NCBI RefSeq assembly: GCF_002994745.2
Contig: NW_020126838.1
Span: forward strand, 1-64,000
Direction of reading: 5' to 3'
DNA length: 64,000 nt
Source: Rosa chinensis
Lineage: Eukaryota > Streptophyta > Magnoliopsida > Rosales > Rosaceae
This document shows positions 1 through 9,964 of this stretch, piece by piece; positions within the stretch are counted from its first letter, which is position 1, and each line of letters begins with the position of its first letter. The notes beneath the pieces are model-generated. The model saw nothing but the letters and a program-made list of their open reading frames with translations, was not told the origin of the DNA and ran no database searches. The position numbers were made by a program, and so were the translations under genes.

Positions 1-382
1 AGTTAGAGGAGATAAGGAATGATGCCTTTGAAAGTGCTAAAAATTTACAAGGATAAGACTAAGGCATTCCATGACAAAATGATTCGAAGAAAGACTTTGT
101 TGTGGGTCAAAAGTTCTTCTCTTCCATTCTCGTCTCAAACTCTTCCAGGTAAGCTTCGTTCTCGTTGGATTGGACCTTTTGTTATCATCATGTGTTTCTC
201 ATGGAGCTGTGCAGATAAAGAGTGAACATACAAGCAACGAGTTCAAAGTGAATGGCCATCGCTTGAAGCCTTACTATGAGGCATTTGTGGAACATGAAGT
301 GGAGGATGTACCCTCCAAAACGTTCCAAACCCTGAGGATTAAATGGAGGTACAAGTCTAGGCTGAAAGACTATAAACATTAA
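1..382 (+). pseudogene. pol: Broken 3' end of gag-pol (integrase C-terminus) of element A
   Basis: The reading matches the C-terminal end of the integrase in element D: the segment before the GPF motif, then the GPF region, then the terminal [12 protein letters not shown] stretch. In A the frame is broken near 100-120 and again near 185-200, so the pieces fall in two frames (19-225 and 170-382). The usual stop position is also lost and the frame runs on into noncoding sequence. No functional product is expected. Confidence 0.85.
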
Positions 383-2296
383 GCGCTGCTTGGGAGGCAA
401 CCCAATTCTGAAGTAGCTGTGGAGGAGTCATCAACGCAGATTTGTTTTATCTCTCCCTTTTACTTCTCCAATTTTTCTTTATGTTGGTAGTCATTTTCGT
501 AAATTTCATCCCTATATGCTTAAGTGTTCCATTGCATGCTTTTACATTGAGGACAATGCAATATTTAAGTGTGGGGGAAGGGATTTACACTTTTATTTTG
601 AGTCATATATTGAAAAATACAAAAAAAATTGAAAAATGTCAAAAATTTAAAAAAAATTTCGTTGCTTTTGTTTTTGTTTGAGTCTTAGGATGCCCTTTCA
701 ACTGTCTAGGATGATTCTATATCTCTGAAATCATGATTAAAAGAGGATCACAAAATTGAGATGATTTAAAAATGGTATTCTTTGGTTAATTGAGATATAT
801 GAAAAATATATGCCTTGTAGTGGATATGGATTTCGAAACTTTGGTACAGAATATAAAGCATGTTAAGATGAGTTTTGATTCATAAAGCCCATGTGAGATA
901 ATTGAGCCATGTCCCTTTTTCTTGGAGTGAATCGAAAATATATATTCTTAATTTCTTGGCGATATTTTGATGATCTCATTATTCTTTCATTTGATTGATT
1001 GCTTGCCATAGATTAAGTTTGATGGACTAGAGAATGCTAGAATTCACTCTTGTGCTTGTTGAGACGTTATATCAATACATGGCCCTGATTCTGGAAGGGA
1101 TAGAGGCACCCTAGAAATTACCACCATTGCCAAATAAACCTGTGTCCCCATTTGTGCCCGTCGTGGGACTCCCCTAGATAAGCCCCTTTGAGCCTACATT
1201 AAGCCTTTTCGTTCATCACCCTAAAATCCTTAACCATGAAGCTTAGTATAGTAACAACCCTACCCTTTGTTCTAAGAACTTAGTGGAGCTATCTTTTGAG
1301 ACATACTACATGGGTTTGGTGCTAAGGAGGGAAATTGAGAAGAGGTTAAAGTTCAAGTGTGGGGGTAGACTTGTCCATAAAGAAAAAAATATGTGAAAGC
1401 CGTGAAAAATGAAAAGAAAAGAAAAAATGTACGGCTAGAAAGAAAAGAAAGAAATATTTATGGATTTTAGTCCCCCATACTTAGTGATTTTGGAGTTTAC
1501 TTGGAAATGAAGGCCTATTAAAGAAAAATTTGACCTTTGTCCATTCACTATAGTTCAGGGGAAGTTTACAATGAAGATTGGGCCCAACATGAAGACACTA
1601 GGCCCCTTTTATGTTACCTCTAGGGGAAGTGACGTTTTTGCAATGCATTGGTGGATTTCTTGTGGTCTCTACATTTACATGTGCTCTGCTAGGTTTTTAG
1701 GACACTTTGATAAATCCTTACCCTTCATTTCTTAAAACCTTGAGCCTTAACCCATTACAACCCTTGAAAAGACCTTCTTGATCCTTAAGATGGGACAGCC
1801 CTTGATGTGGAGATGAGTTACAAGAGTTGAACCTATGGCTTGGGTCCATCTGTGCAAGTAGTTGGTATCCTTCATGAGATCTTTAAAGGAAATTATACAT
1901 GTGCTTTCGTTTCTTACATTATGTGATATACTTGCTATCTTTCACATATACTTGAGTGTATAAGCTTTTAAGCATTGCCTTGAATTCTGAGAGAAGAAAG
2001 AGTGGATATGCCTTGTGAGGATTGAATCATACTTGTCTGAAACATGCTTAACAGAACCCATCACCATTGTTACAACCAAGTCCTACTTGTGTATGTGAAG
2101 ATTATGTGTTTTAATTAACTCTCGAATGCCTAAACATTTATTCTTGGTGAAGTGCTAATCTTGGTGTTGTGAAAGTAAGAGATTGCTGAGACAAAAAGTT
2201 GAAGGGCTATAGAGTCTGTTTCGTGTCAAGTCTTTAATTTTCGTTGAGTCTTAGTGTGTGTCTTAGTGTGATTTTGCTAAGGGACTAGCAAAAGCT
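383..2296 (+). other. Conserved 3' noncoding region of element A
   Basis: About 1.9 kb between pol and the polypurine tract without a convincing ORF; no env-like gene is seen. It contains the post-pol hairpin (390-405), a CATTG/CAATG hairpin (545-558), two internal purine tracts resembling the PPT (567-582 and 1355-1368) and the PPT-side hairpin (2272-2293). The same blocks recur in B, C, D, N1 and N2. Confidence 0.8.
390..405 (+). other. Post-pol hairpin (element A)
   Basis: Arms TTGGG and CCCAA enclose the loop AGGCAA. The same loop occurs in every element here; B and C have arms ATGGG and CCCAT, a compensatory change. Confidence 0.65.
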
Positions 2297-2311
2297 AAGT
2301 GTGGGGGAATT
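2297..2311 (+). promoter_or_regulatory. Polypurine tract of element A
   Basis: Purine-rich AAGTGTGGGGGAATT directly abuts the 5' end of the 3' LTR (TGATAGGAGC). This is the expected place for plus-strand DNA priming. Confidence 0.85.
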
Positions 2312-2389
2312 TGATAGGAGCATTTTAATGCGACGTTTTACTTGCTTTTCCCTGCATTTTCTGCGTTATTTCCTTAATAAAACCCTGTT

Positions 2390-2577
2390 TAGGAAAGTTT
2401 CCATTCTTTGATTGGGAAAGTTCCTATTTGTAGAAAGTTTCTATTTTTGTAGTTTTTATTTATCATTTTTAGTAAGTTTCCATTTTTAGTAGTTTCTATT
2501 TTTCATTTTTAGAAAGTTTCCCACTTTTCATTTTAGGAAAGTTTCTATTTTTCTTACTAGTTTCTATTTTCAGGTCC
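2390..2577 (+). repeat. Degenerate tandem repeats in U3 (element A LTR)
   Basis: Several imperfect copies of a unit of about 24 bp, roughly GGAAAGTTTCTATTTTTCA. Copy number and spacing differ between this LTR and those of D, E, N1 and N2. Confidence 0.7.
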
Positions 2578-3468
2578 TTGTCACAAATGAGCTGAAACGA
2601 GCTCACAAATGGAGAGAGAAGCTAGCCAACGTTGGAGGGAGACAAGATGAAGTACAAAGGGAAGCACAAATGAGCAGAAATGAAGAAATGAAGCTTTCCT
2701 GGTCCAACCAGGAAACCCTGTCCAGAAAAGGAAAGCTTGCCAAAACAAGACTCTTGAGCCAACCATGAATGGAGATCGAATTAATGAAGTGACATGGCAT
2801 GAGAGAAGCTTCTTGAAGACTCTAGATGATGACATGGCACAAAGGTGGCGCATGGAGGCCCAAGAACTCTCAAGACTTGTTGGATTTTCGGCAAATGGAT
2901 CAAAAGCCCACAAAGCCCATGCAATTAGGGTTTGTGACGCAATGAAGAAACCCTAGAGATGTTTGCCGTCCAAAATGAAGAGAGAAACAAGGAAAATGAC
3001 GTGGAAAATCAGAAATTAAAAGGAGATTTTCTAGGGAGATTTTCTAGGGCTATTTTTATGGAAATTCATCAAGAGATAAACCCTAGAATATCTTTTGCCG
3101 TCCAAGCCAAGAGGAAAAGAAGGAAGTTGCCGTGTGAATTAAAAGAAAACCCTAGAGAATTCGGCAAGGAGATATTCAAGGGAGAAATAAAAGGAAAGAG
3201 AAAAAGGTGGAGACCAAGAAAAGCTCAAAAGAAGTCTAGATACATTCCTTAATTCCCTAAAGGAAGTTTGGCCGAATTGAACTACAAAAATCAGAATTAT
3301 ATCAAGGGAATTTCGGCAAGATTATTTAGGGAATTAAATGGAATTTTGTGATTGGTTGAACCACCTCATAGGGCTTATTTGGCAAGATATTATTGGAGGA
3401 AATTATGTGGAATTTTCAGATTAATTCCATAAGGTTTACACGGCTTGGAGAGCAAGTTGGCCGTCCCC

Positions 3469-3475
3469 TATATAA
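3469..3475 (+). promoter_or_regulatory. TATA box of element A LTR
   Basis: TATATAA after CCGTCCCC, at the same relative place as the TATA boxes of the related LTRs. Transcription would start about 30 bp downstream. Confidence 0.7.
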
Positions 3476-4631
3476 CCTCCCATCTTCTCAACGTTTTGGG
3501 AGTTCCAAGTTCCATTCTTTACGTTTACACCTTGAGAAAATAATTCAGAAAACTCTTTAGACTAGCCGTGCTCCTCTCCATCCTCTAGGGCAACCACGAA
3601 GTGCAAGCAAGGCCAAGGAAGAAGAAGACAAGCCGTGCACACCATCCACCCTCCACCTTGAAGATTGCTTTCGAAATTCAAGAGACCACATCATCACTTC
3701 ATTCATCTCATCTTCATCACGGTGTAATCCGATTCTCCTTGTACCTTTGCTTTGTATTTTCGTTGGTTTTGCCTTAGTTGACACATATGTATGAACAAGT
3801 ATTGTTTTCTGAAATTTTATGATGAATTGTTAATTTTCAGATTCATATATTGCGATTTATGGTTGCTTTTGTGTGAGTGTTTGATTAAATTTGCATGATA
3901 GATAACTTTTGTATTTTAATCTTATGTGGTTGCAAACACTTAGGGTTTTGATATAATTGGTGCTACGAATTTAAGAACATGAATCAACTTTTTGGTTTTG
4001 TGTTCTTGGATCGATAAGTAGTAAAGGTTTTGTACAAAAACCGAATTTAATCAAAGAAGATTGCAATTAGGTGGACTTTTGCATACTAAGTTGCACATTT
4101 GAGTTGATAGCCTTTCTAGGTGCTTAATGCGTTAAACATGACATGATTGACTAGCTTTCTAGGGTTTGATTGCATGTTTGATAGGATTAATCTAGGTGCT
4201 TTCGCTTAGGTTAATTAGCATTGAAAGTAAAATATGGGAAATTGTTTGCTTTTGAACGTTTCACATGATCAACTCCTCTTGCATGACTATGATGAACAAT
4301 GATGAACTTGAATCAATTTTAATCATGAGTTTCGACTTTGATCTTTGTTCTTACATTCCATTTATATTTTTATGTTTTTGCGTTTTTAATTATTTAGTTA
4401 GCTTTTATTTTCGAAAATAGAAAACCAAAATCAAAAATCCCCCCTTTTTCGTAAATATGTATATATTTTGTTTTATTTTTGTAAATATTATACTTTGTTT
4501 TAATTTTAATTGTTTAATTGTTTGATAATGACAGGTGTACCCTCAATCCCCGGAATAGAACGATCCCTATTTATTACGTACTACTAATGACATTTCAGGG
4601 TTAAATTGGTCGCTCGATAAAAGCGACATCA

Positions 4632-5201
4632 AAATTCCAAGCGGTAAATCAAGAGGACGTGCGGCCCAAGTATAGTCGTCTAGACAGCAAGTCTCTCCTA
4701 CATCCTTTGGGCAACCTTACTGAAATGGCCAGGTAGGGGAGGGCGACCACGAGAGGTAGAATCCATTTTGGCATGAGCTACTCCCACATTGTGGTTTAGG
4801 CCCATTTGTAAGCACTTCTGGATTCAAGAACCAATCATGAGCGTTGTCCCCTTCCTAGACACCATCCCACATAGGCTATACTTACTTGGATGAAAAAGAT
4901 TCTAAGTGTGAAGACAGTTCAATGAATGTTAATAAAGGCCGCCCTCAACCTTAAGGGACCTGGACTAGGTACCAATAAGGGGTTTATGCCAATATTAATA
5001 AACACGACTTCACCTATTCCTTCTTTAATTTACAACTCACAATTAAAATTCGTATTCAATAATATAAATAACAACCTAAGTAATTAATTAACTAATTAAC
5101 TAACAAATTAAGAACAATTAACAAGTAAATTTTTTTTTTTCTTTTTCGAACACAACATATAAACAAAACAAATATTCACATATTTAACAAGTGATTTTTC
5201 A
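4632..5201 (-). other. Leader of R1 (noncoding)
   Basis: Reverse-strand copy of the conserved leader with one structured RNA module (4759-4825). No ORF. The AT-rich part near 5060-5200 has ATTAACTAATTA-like simple repeats and a poly-T run. Confidence 0.75.
4759..4825 (-). other. Structured leader module (R1)
   Basis: On the reverse strand the outer arms GAATCCA and TGGATTC pair over 7 bp and enclose an inner hairpin, CCAC/GTGG with loop AAT (4784-4794). The conserved single strands GAAGTGC and GCCAAAA flank the inner part. Confidence 0.65.
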
Positions 5202-5220
5202 ATCCCCGGCAACGGCGCCA
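5202..5220 (-). promoter_or_regulatory. tRNA-Asp primer binding site of R1
   Basis: On the reverse strand TGGCGCCGTTGCCGGGGAT is complementary to the 3' end of plant tRNA-Asp(GTC), six bases from the LTR. Confidence 0.85.
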
Positions 5221-5225
5221 AAAAT

Positions 5226-7148
5226 TGATGCGCCTGAAGCAAGCGCATAATTTAACCCTATAAATATCGTAGTAGTATAAGCAAATAGGGATCGTTCTAT
5301 TCCGGGGATTGAGGGTACACCTGTCATTGTCAAACAATTAAACAATTAAAATTAAAACAAAGTATAATATTCACAAAGATATTCACAACTATAAACATTG
5401 CACACGAAAAGGGGGGATTTTGTTTTTGGTTTTTCGAAAATAAAACTAAGTTAACAAAACAATTAAAATGCAAAAACATAAAAATACGGATGGAATGAGA
5501 GAACAAAGATCAAAATCGAAACATATGATTAAAATTGACTCAAACCCTAATATTTGTTCATCTAAGTCATGAGAAAGGAGTTGATCATGTGAAACATTCG
5601 AAAGCAAATGATTTCCCATATTTTACTTTTCAATGCTAATTAACCTAAGCGAAAGCACCTAGATCAATCCTATCAAACATGCAATCAAACCCTAGAAAGC
5701 TAGTCAATCATGTCATGTTTAACGCATTACACATAGAGAAAGGCTATCAACTCAAGTGTACAACTTAGTATGGAAAAGTCCACCTAATTGCAATCCTCGT
5801 TAATTAAATTCGATCTTTGTACAAAACCTTTACTACTTTGATTCAAGTTTACACAAAACGAAAAGTCGATTTCATGTTCTTAAACCTAGCACCAATTATA
5901 TCGAAACCCTAAGTGTTTGCAACCACATAAGATTAAAATACAAAAGTTATCTATAACGCAAATTTAATTAAACAAACCCACATAAGCAACTCTCGAATCA
6001 CAATAATATGAATCTGAAAATTCTCAATTAATCATAAAAATTCCAGAAATTAATATTTGTTCAAACACATATGTCAACTAGTTCATAACCAACGAAATTC
6101 AAAGCAAAGGTTACAAAGGAGAATCGGATTACACCGTGAGATGGGGATGGTGATGAACGATTGATGTGGTGGTCTCTTGAATCTCGAAAGCAAGCTTCAA
6201 GGTTGGAGATGGATGATGGATGCTCACGGCTATGCTTCTTCTCCCTTGGCCTTGCTTGAACTCGTGGAGATGACTAGAGGATGGAGAAACTCACGGCTAT
6301 GCTAAGAAGATTTTCTGATTTTTTTTCTAAAGTGTAAATTGTATGGGGGAGAGGAACCTTTCTCAACGTCAAAGAGGTGGGTATATATAGGAGCAGGCAA
6401 GGCTTCATGAATTTAATTTCCAAGGAATTTTCTGGTTGCACCACACAGCTCCAACCAATGAATTAATGCCACGTCAGCTCTGCTATGTCATCCAACCAAT
6501 AAGAAACCTCCAATTTAACACCTTGATTTAGCGAGATTATTTTTGAATTAATTGCATGATTATTTTCTGATTTATCTCCTCAAATAACTATCCAATCATG
6601 CCACACAGCTTCGACCAATCACAGAATGCCATGTCAGCTCTGTTGAGTCATCCAGCCAATCAGAAGCCTCCAAAATAAATCCCATAATCTTTCCAAATAT
6701 ATTATTGCTGATTTTCCCAAGATTTAATCTGATTTTTCTCTTAATTTTCGGCCAAAATACTCTTGAGTGAAAATAGGAATGAATCTGGACTTGTTTTGGA
6801 CTTTTTCTCCCTTAAATCTCTCCATGGCATCATTATCCTTGATCCTCTCTTGATTTTTGACATTAACTCCATAATTTCCCATGGCAAAATCAGCTTTAAT
6901 TCCCCATAATATCTCCCACGTCATCATGTGGTCTCCTAATGCCTTCAGGTTTCCTAGCCTCATCAGGATTCCTGCGTTGACTGGGATTCCTAGTCGGACT
7001 AGGAAAACTCCATTTCTTCATTTCAGCTCCATTTATTCCAAGGTACCTAGAAAATAAAAATTAAATTAAAAATGATTAAATAAAGGAAATAACTAAGAAA
7101 AATATGAGGAAATAATTATTAAAACGTCGCATAAAAATGCTCCTATCA
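5226..7148 (-). repeat. 5' LTR of R1
   Basis: Reverse-strand LTR of 1923 bp, reading TGATAGGAGC at its 5' end (7148 side) and ending CGCATCA at 5226. It is similar to the N1 LTRs in U5 but differs in U3. The TATA box lies at 6382-6389. Confidence 0.9.
6382..6389 (-). promoter_or_regulatory. TATA box of R1 LTR
   Basis: TATATATA on the reverse strand, in the position seen in the N1 LTRs. Confidence 0.65.
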
Positions 7149-7476
7149 TTAAGTAGGAGTAGGATTTCCAAAACCTTTTCTAACTTGAATTCTTTGTTGG
7201 TTTCGAATTCTATGTATATATATACTTGTGATTTTCGATTGTTTCTTCATTCTTTGTTCTCTAACTTTGTGTTAAATGTATGTCTCTCTAATTCTCTCTA
7301 ATTTTCATAAACTTGTATATGTTTGTTCATTGATTTCGTAAATTGTATATTCTTTTCTTTAATTTGTTTCTCACATGTTAGCACCCTCAATCCCCGGCTT
7401 GAACGATCCCTGCTTATTCTATACTAACAACTACATTTTTCAGGGTTTAAATTGGCGATTGCTTTTGCACGTATCA
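7149..7476 (+). repeat. Remnant of the 5' LTR of element B
   Basis: The last 328 bp of the LTR, ending CGTATCA before the PBS. The upstream part is beyond the R1 insertion. It contains the U5 block CAATCCCCGGC (7388-7398), complementary to the PBS. Confidence 0.9.
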
Positions 7477-7481
7477 ATTTT

Positions 7482-7500
7482 TGGCGCCGTTGCCGGGGAT
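7482..7500 (+). promoter_or_regulatory. tRNA-Asp primer binding site of B
   Basis: TGGCGCCGTTGCCGGGGAT, complementary to the 3' end of plant tRNA-Asp. Confidence 0.9.
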
Positions 7501-7759
7501 TGAAAAGTCTTCATGTGATGAAAACGCCACTAAGGTATGATTTTGGTAAGGGATTTTGAACTATTATGGAATAGGTGAAGTCTCGTTTGTTGATATTAGC
7601 CTTAACCCCTTATTAGCACCTGATTCAGGTCTTTTAAGGTTGAGGGCGGCTTTTATTAACACTTGAAAAATGTCTTACACTTAGGCCTTTTCTTATCTAA
7701 GTAAGTATAGCCTATGTGAAATGGTGACTAGGAAGGGGACAACGTCCATGATGGGTTTT

Positions 7760-7826
7760 GAATCCAGAAGTGCAATCAAACGAGCCTAAACCACTATGTG
7801 GGAGTAGCTTGTGCCAAAATGGTTTC
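7760..7826 (+). other. Structured leader module, B copy 1
   Basis: Outer arms GAATCCA and TGGTTTC (6 of 7 pairs) enclose hairpin CCAC-TAT-GTGG (7791-7801). Confidence 0.6.
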
Positions 7827-8111
7827 TACCTCTCGTGTTCGTCCTCCCCCGCACTGGCCATTTCAGTAAGGTTGCCCAAAGGATTTGAGAAGAAGTATGT
7901 GTGGAGGCAAGGACTTGGGCCGCACGTCCAAAACAATGGTTCATTATGTCTTATTGAAGTCATACACTTAGACAATTTTCGAAAGAATTGGCTTTGGTAA
8001 GAAGGATGTGAGTCATAACGGAATAGGTGAGAGTTCTTTTATTAATACTTGTCAAGCAACTCCTTTTATCTCTGCGGCGCACCTTAGTAACACAGGGTGT
8101 CTAGGTTGATT

Positions 8112-8178
8112 GGATACGAGAAGTGCTTACAAGAGGGCCAAAACCACTATGTGGGAGTAGCTCCGCCAAAATCGTTCC
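8112..8178 (+). other. Structured leader module, B copy 2
   Basis: Outer arms GGATACGA and TCGTTCC pair with one bulged T. They enclose CCAC-TAT-GTGG (8144-8154), whereas D and E have a TAGCA hairpin in this place. Confidence 0.65.
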
Positions 8179-8455
8179 TCTACTACCTGGCTCTGTGCCA
8201 AAAGAGTTACCAAAAGATAAAGGGGGGGAGACTTGTATTAACATTAGAATCTTTGGGCCGCACGTCTAAACCTTGACTTAACAACTACTTATTTAAGTTG
8301 ATTACTTCGAAAGTTGTAGAAGATTGTAACTAACCACTATAAATTTTCGTTGACCATGTGTATACTTGTATATATGTGACGTTTTAGTGTGTGTACCTTG
8401 GTCCACGTCATGTTTATACCTTACTAACATTATTCTTTTGTTCTACTACAGATCA

Positions 8456-8476
8456 ATGAATGTCTGGATCGTCTGA
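8456..8476 (+). other. Six-codon upstream ORF overlapping gag start (B)
   Basis: ATGAATG contains two start codons. The first, at 8456, opens a frame of six codons ending in TGA; the second, at 8460, starts gag. C and D have the same arrangement and length. Confidence 0.6.
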
Positions 8477-9827
8477 ACCACCCAAGTACACCAAAACGCC
8501 CCTCCACGTCATTCAAGCACGAATTGAAAAGCTTAAGAAAAACTCGGATCTCTTTGACGTCCAAGTTGCCACTCCACTTCAATTTCGTGAGCTTCACTTA
8601 GATAGTGAAGGGAATAGAGTAGAGGGAGGATCAGAAGCTTCTGACACTTCAGTTGTTCCATCACCACACCAAACGCCACCTCCATCACCTCGTGCACTCT
8701 TAGTCATTCCATCACCACCACCACCAATGGCTCTCACCATCAGGCAACTTTCTACATCCGTCATCCCACCTGGTGGCGTCCCAACTTGCATAACCTACCC
8801 TACTGCAGCTGAGGGATTAACAGCTGATTTTGAGTTGAAGTCTGGGTTGCTTCATCGTCTTCCTACGTTCCATGGACTCTCTATGGAAGATCCCAATAAC
8901 CACTTGATGGAGTTTCAATTCATATGCACTAGCATGAAGCCTCAAGGAGCGGATGAGCAAATCTTGAAGCTGAAGGCCTTCCCATTTTCGTTGGCTGACA
9001 AGGCAAAGCAGTGGCTCTATGAGTTGCCTAGTGGACGAATTGCATCTTGGGCAGACATGATGAAGGCGTTTCTTGAGAAGTATTTTCCTACATCTCGCAT
9101 CATCATGTTAAGGAAAAAGATAAGTGGAATTCAACAAGGGCAAGATGAGTCCTACGCAGATTACTATGAGAGGTTCAAGTCTCTCACCACTCAATGCCCT
9201 CAACATGGCATGAAGGATGAGACCTTGCTCACTTGTTTTTATGATGGGCTCACCAACTTGGAAAGAGACATGCTAGATGCAGCTTCTGGTGGATCGTTTG
9301 TTGACAAGGAACCTGCGGCTGGAATGGTTCTGATTGAGAATAGGGCCTTGAATCAACAACAATATGGAAGCTCTAGGCCCAAATCCACCACCACACGTGA
9401 AAGGGTCCATGAGGTAAGTACTTTAGCTCAATTGGAGGATAAAATTAACAAACTTACTTCTCTTGTGTCCCAGGGATCACATGGTCAAGTCATGGTGTGT
9501 GGAGTTTGTTCTATGCAAGGGCATGTGTCTGATCAATGCCCTCAACTCATGGAAAGTGGAGGACAGGAAGGTGTTAACGCCATAGGTTTCCAACAAGGGT
9601 ACCAACGTCCTAGGAATGATCCTTACTCGAATACTTACAATCCTGGATGGAGGGATCACCCTAATTTTCGTTGGAAGGACAATGAGAACGTTCAAAGTGC
9701 ACCTCAAGGCTTCCAACCACGTCCTCAAGGCTTTTATCAAAAGCCTCAACCTCCTAACCCTACTCCTTTCAATTCAAATTATAATTCAAATGCTTCTTCT
9801 TCTTCTTCTAATGATGAATTGATCTGA
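8460..9827 (+). CDS. gag: Gag of element B, ended early by a stop codon
   Basis: 455-residue capsid/nucleocapsid polyprotein. The core gag domain runs over roughly residues 120-300 (FHGLSMEDP, then [26 protein letters not shown]). A CCHC zinc knuckle of the form CX2CX4HX4C lies near residues 349-362. The C-terminal part is rich in Pro, Gln and Asn. The second ATG of ATGAATG is chosen because it opens the long frame. In D the protein continues without a stop into protease; here TGA at 9825-9827 ends it, which looks like a nonsense mutation because the next ~120 bases still read as gag in the same frame. Confidence 0.85.
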   Translation: MSGSSEPPKYTKTPLHVIQARIEKLKKNSDLFDVQVATPLQFRELHLDSEGNRVEGGSEASDTSVVPSPHQTPPPSPRALLVIPSPPPPMALTIRQLSTSVIPPGGVPTCITYPTAAEGLTADFELKSGLLHRLPTFHGLSMEDPNNHLMEFQFICTSMKPQGADEQILKLKAFPFSLADKAKQWLYELPSGRIASWADMMKAFLEKYFPTSRIIMLRKKISGIQQGQDESYADYYERFKSLTTQCPQHGMKDETLLTCFYDGLTNLERDMLDAASGGSFVDKEPAAGMVLIENRALNQQQYGSSRPKSTTTRERVHEVSTLAQLEDKINKLTSLVSQGSHGQVMVCGVCSMQGHVSDQCPQLMESGGQEGVNAIGFQQGYQRPRNDPYSNTYNPGWRDHPNFRWKDNENVQSAPQGFQPRPQGFYQKPQPPNPTPFNSNYNSNASSSSSNDELI

Positions 9828-9964
9828 ACTCTAACCAAGTCTACTCAAGCTTTAATTGCAGGTCAAACTCATCATGGGAATCAAATCAATGCTATATCTA
9901 CGGATGTGAATGAGATGAAGAAGCAAATGAGTCAAGTTGTGGAGTTTATGGATATGCTAAGTCC

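Larger units (their letters stand above)
1..4631 (+). mobile_element. Element A: Athila-like Ty3/Gypsy retrotransposon, 3' part
   Basis: Only the 3' portion of a forward LTR retrotransposon lies in the window: the last part of pol (broken), a noncoding 3' region, a polypurine tract and a complete 3' LTR of about 2.3 kb. The LTR ends in CATCA at 4631 and is followed at once by reverse-strand leader sequence of another element (R1), so A inserted into R1. The 5' half is outside the window. The pol tail is closest to that of element D at 39600-39919. Confidence 0.9.
2312..4631 (+). repeat. 3' LTR of element A
   Basis: The LTR starts TGATAGGAGC after the polypurine tract and ends CATCA. It is the same LTR type as in D, E, N1 and N2: an array of short AAGTTTCTATTTTT-like repeats in U3 (about 2390-2577), a TATA box, and the conserved U5 block with CAATCCCCGG. 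Its last bases (about 4610-4631) differ from the usual GGGCGCATCA end. Confidence 0.9.
4632..7148 (-). mobile_element. R1: reverse Athila-like element, 5' end only
   Basis: On the reverse strand this is a 5' LTR (5226-7148), a PBS (5202-5220) and the first part of the leader (down to 4632), where element A interrupts it. R1 is inserted in the 5' LTR of element B. The five bases after its right end are TTAAG, which would be the target duplication; the left partner is outside the window. What remains resembles N1 and N2, so R1 may be a non-autonomous copy, but its coding part is not visible. Confidence 0.85.
7501..8455 (+). other. Noncoding leader of B with two structured modules
   Basis: About 950 bp between PBS and gag with no plausible gene (an open frame at 7758-8000 crosses conserved noncoding blocks). 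It holds two RNA modules (7760-7826, 8112-8178), a donor-like GTAAGTAT at 7701, a branch-point-like TACTAAC at 8422-8428 and a pyrimidine-rich acceptor ending AG at 8451, just before gag. An intron from 7701 to 8451 is possible. Confidence 0.7.

Noticed and set aside
5202..5220. A tRNA-Asp gene
   Set aside because: Only the 3' acceptor-side sequence is present, always next to an LTR; it is the PBS.
7758..8000. ORF of 80 codons in the B leader
   Set aside because: It crosses the structured module and conserved noncoding blocks; the frame is not kept in C, D or E.
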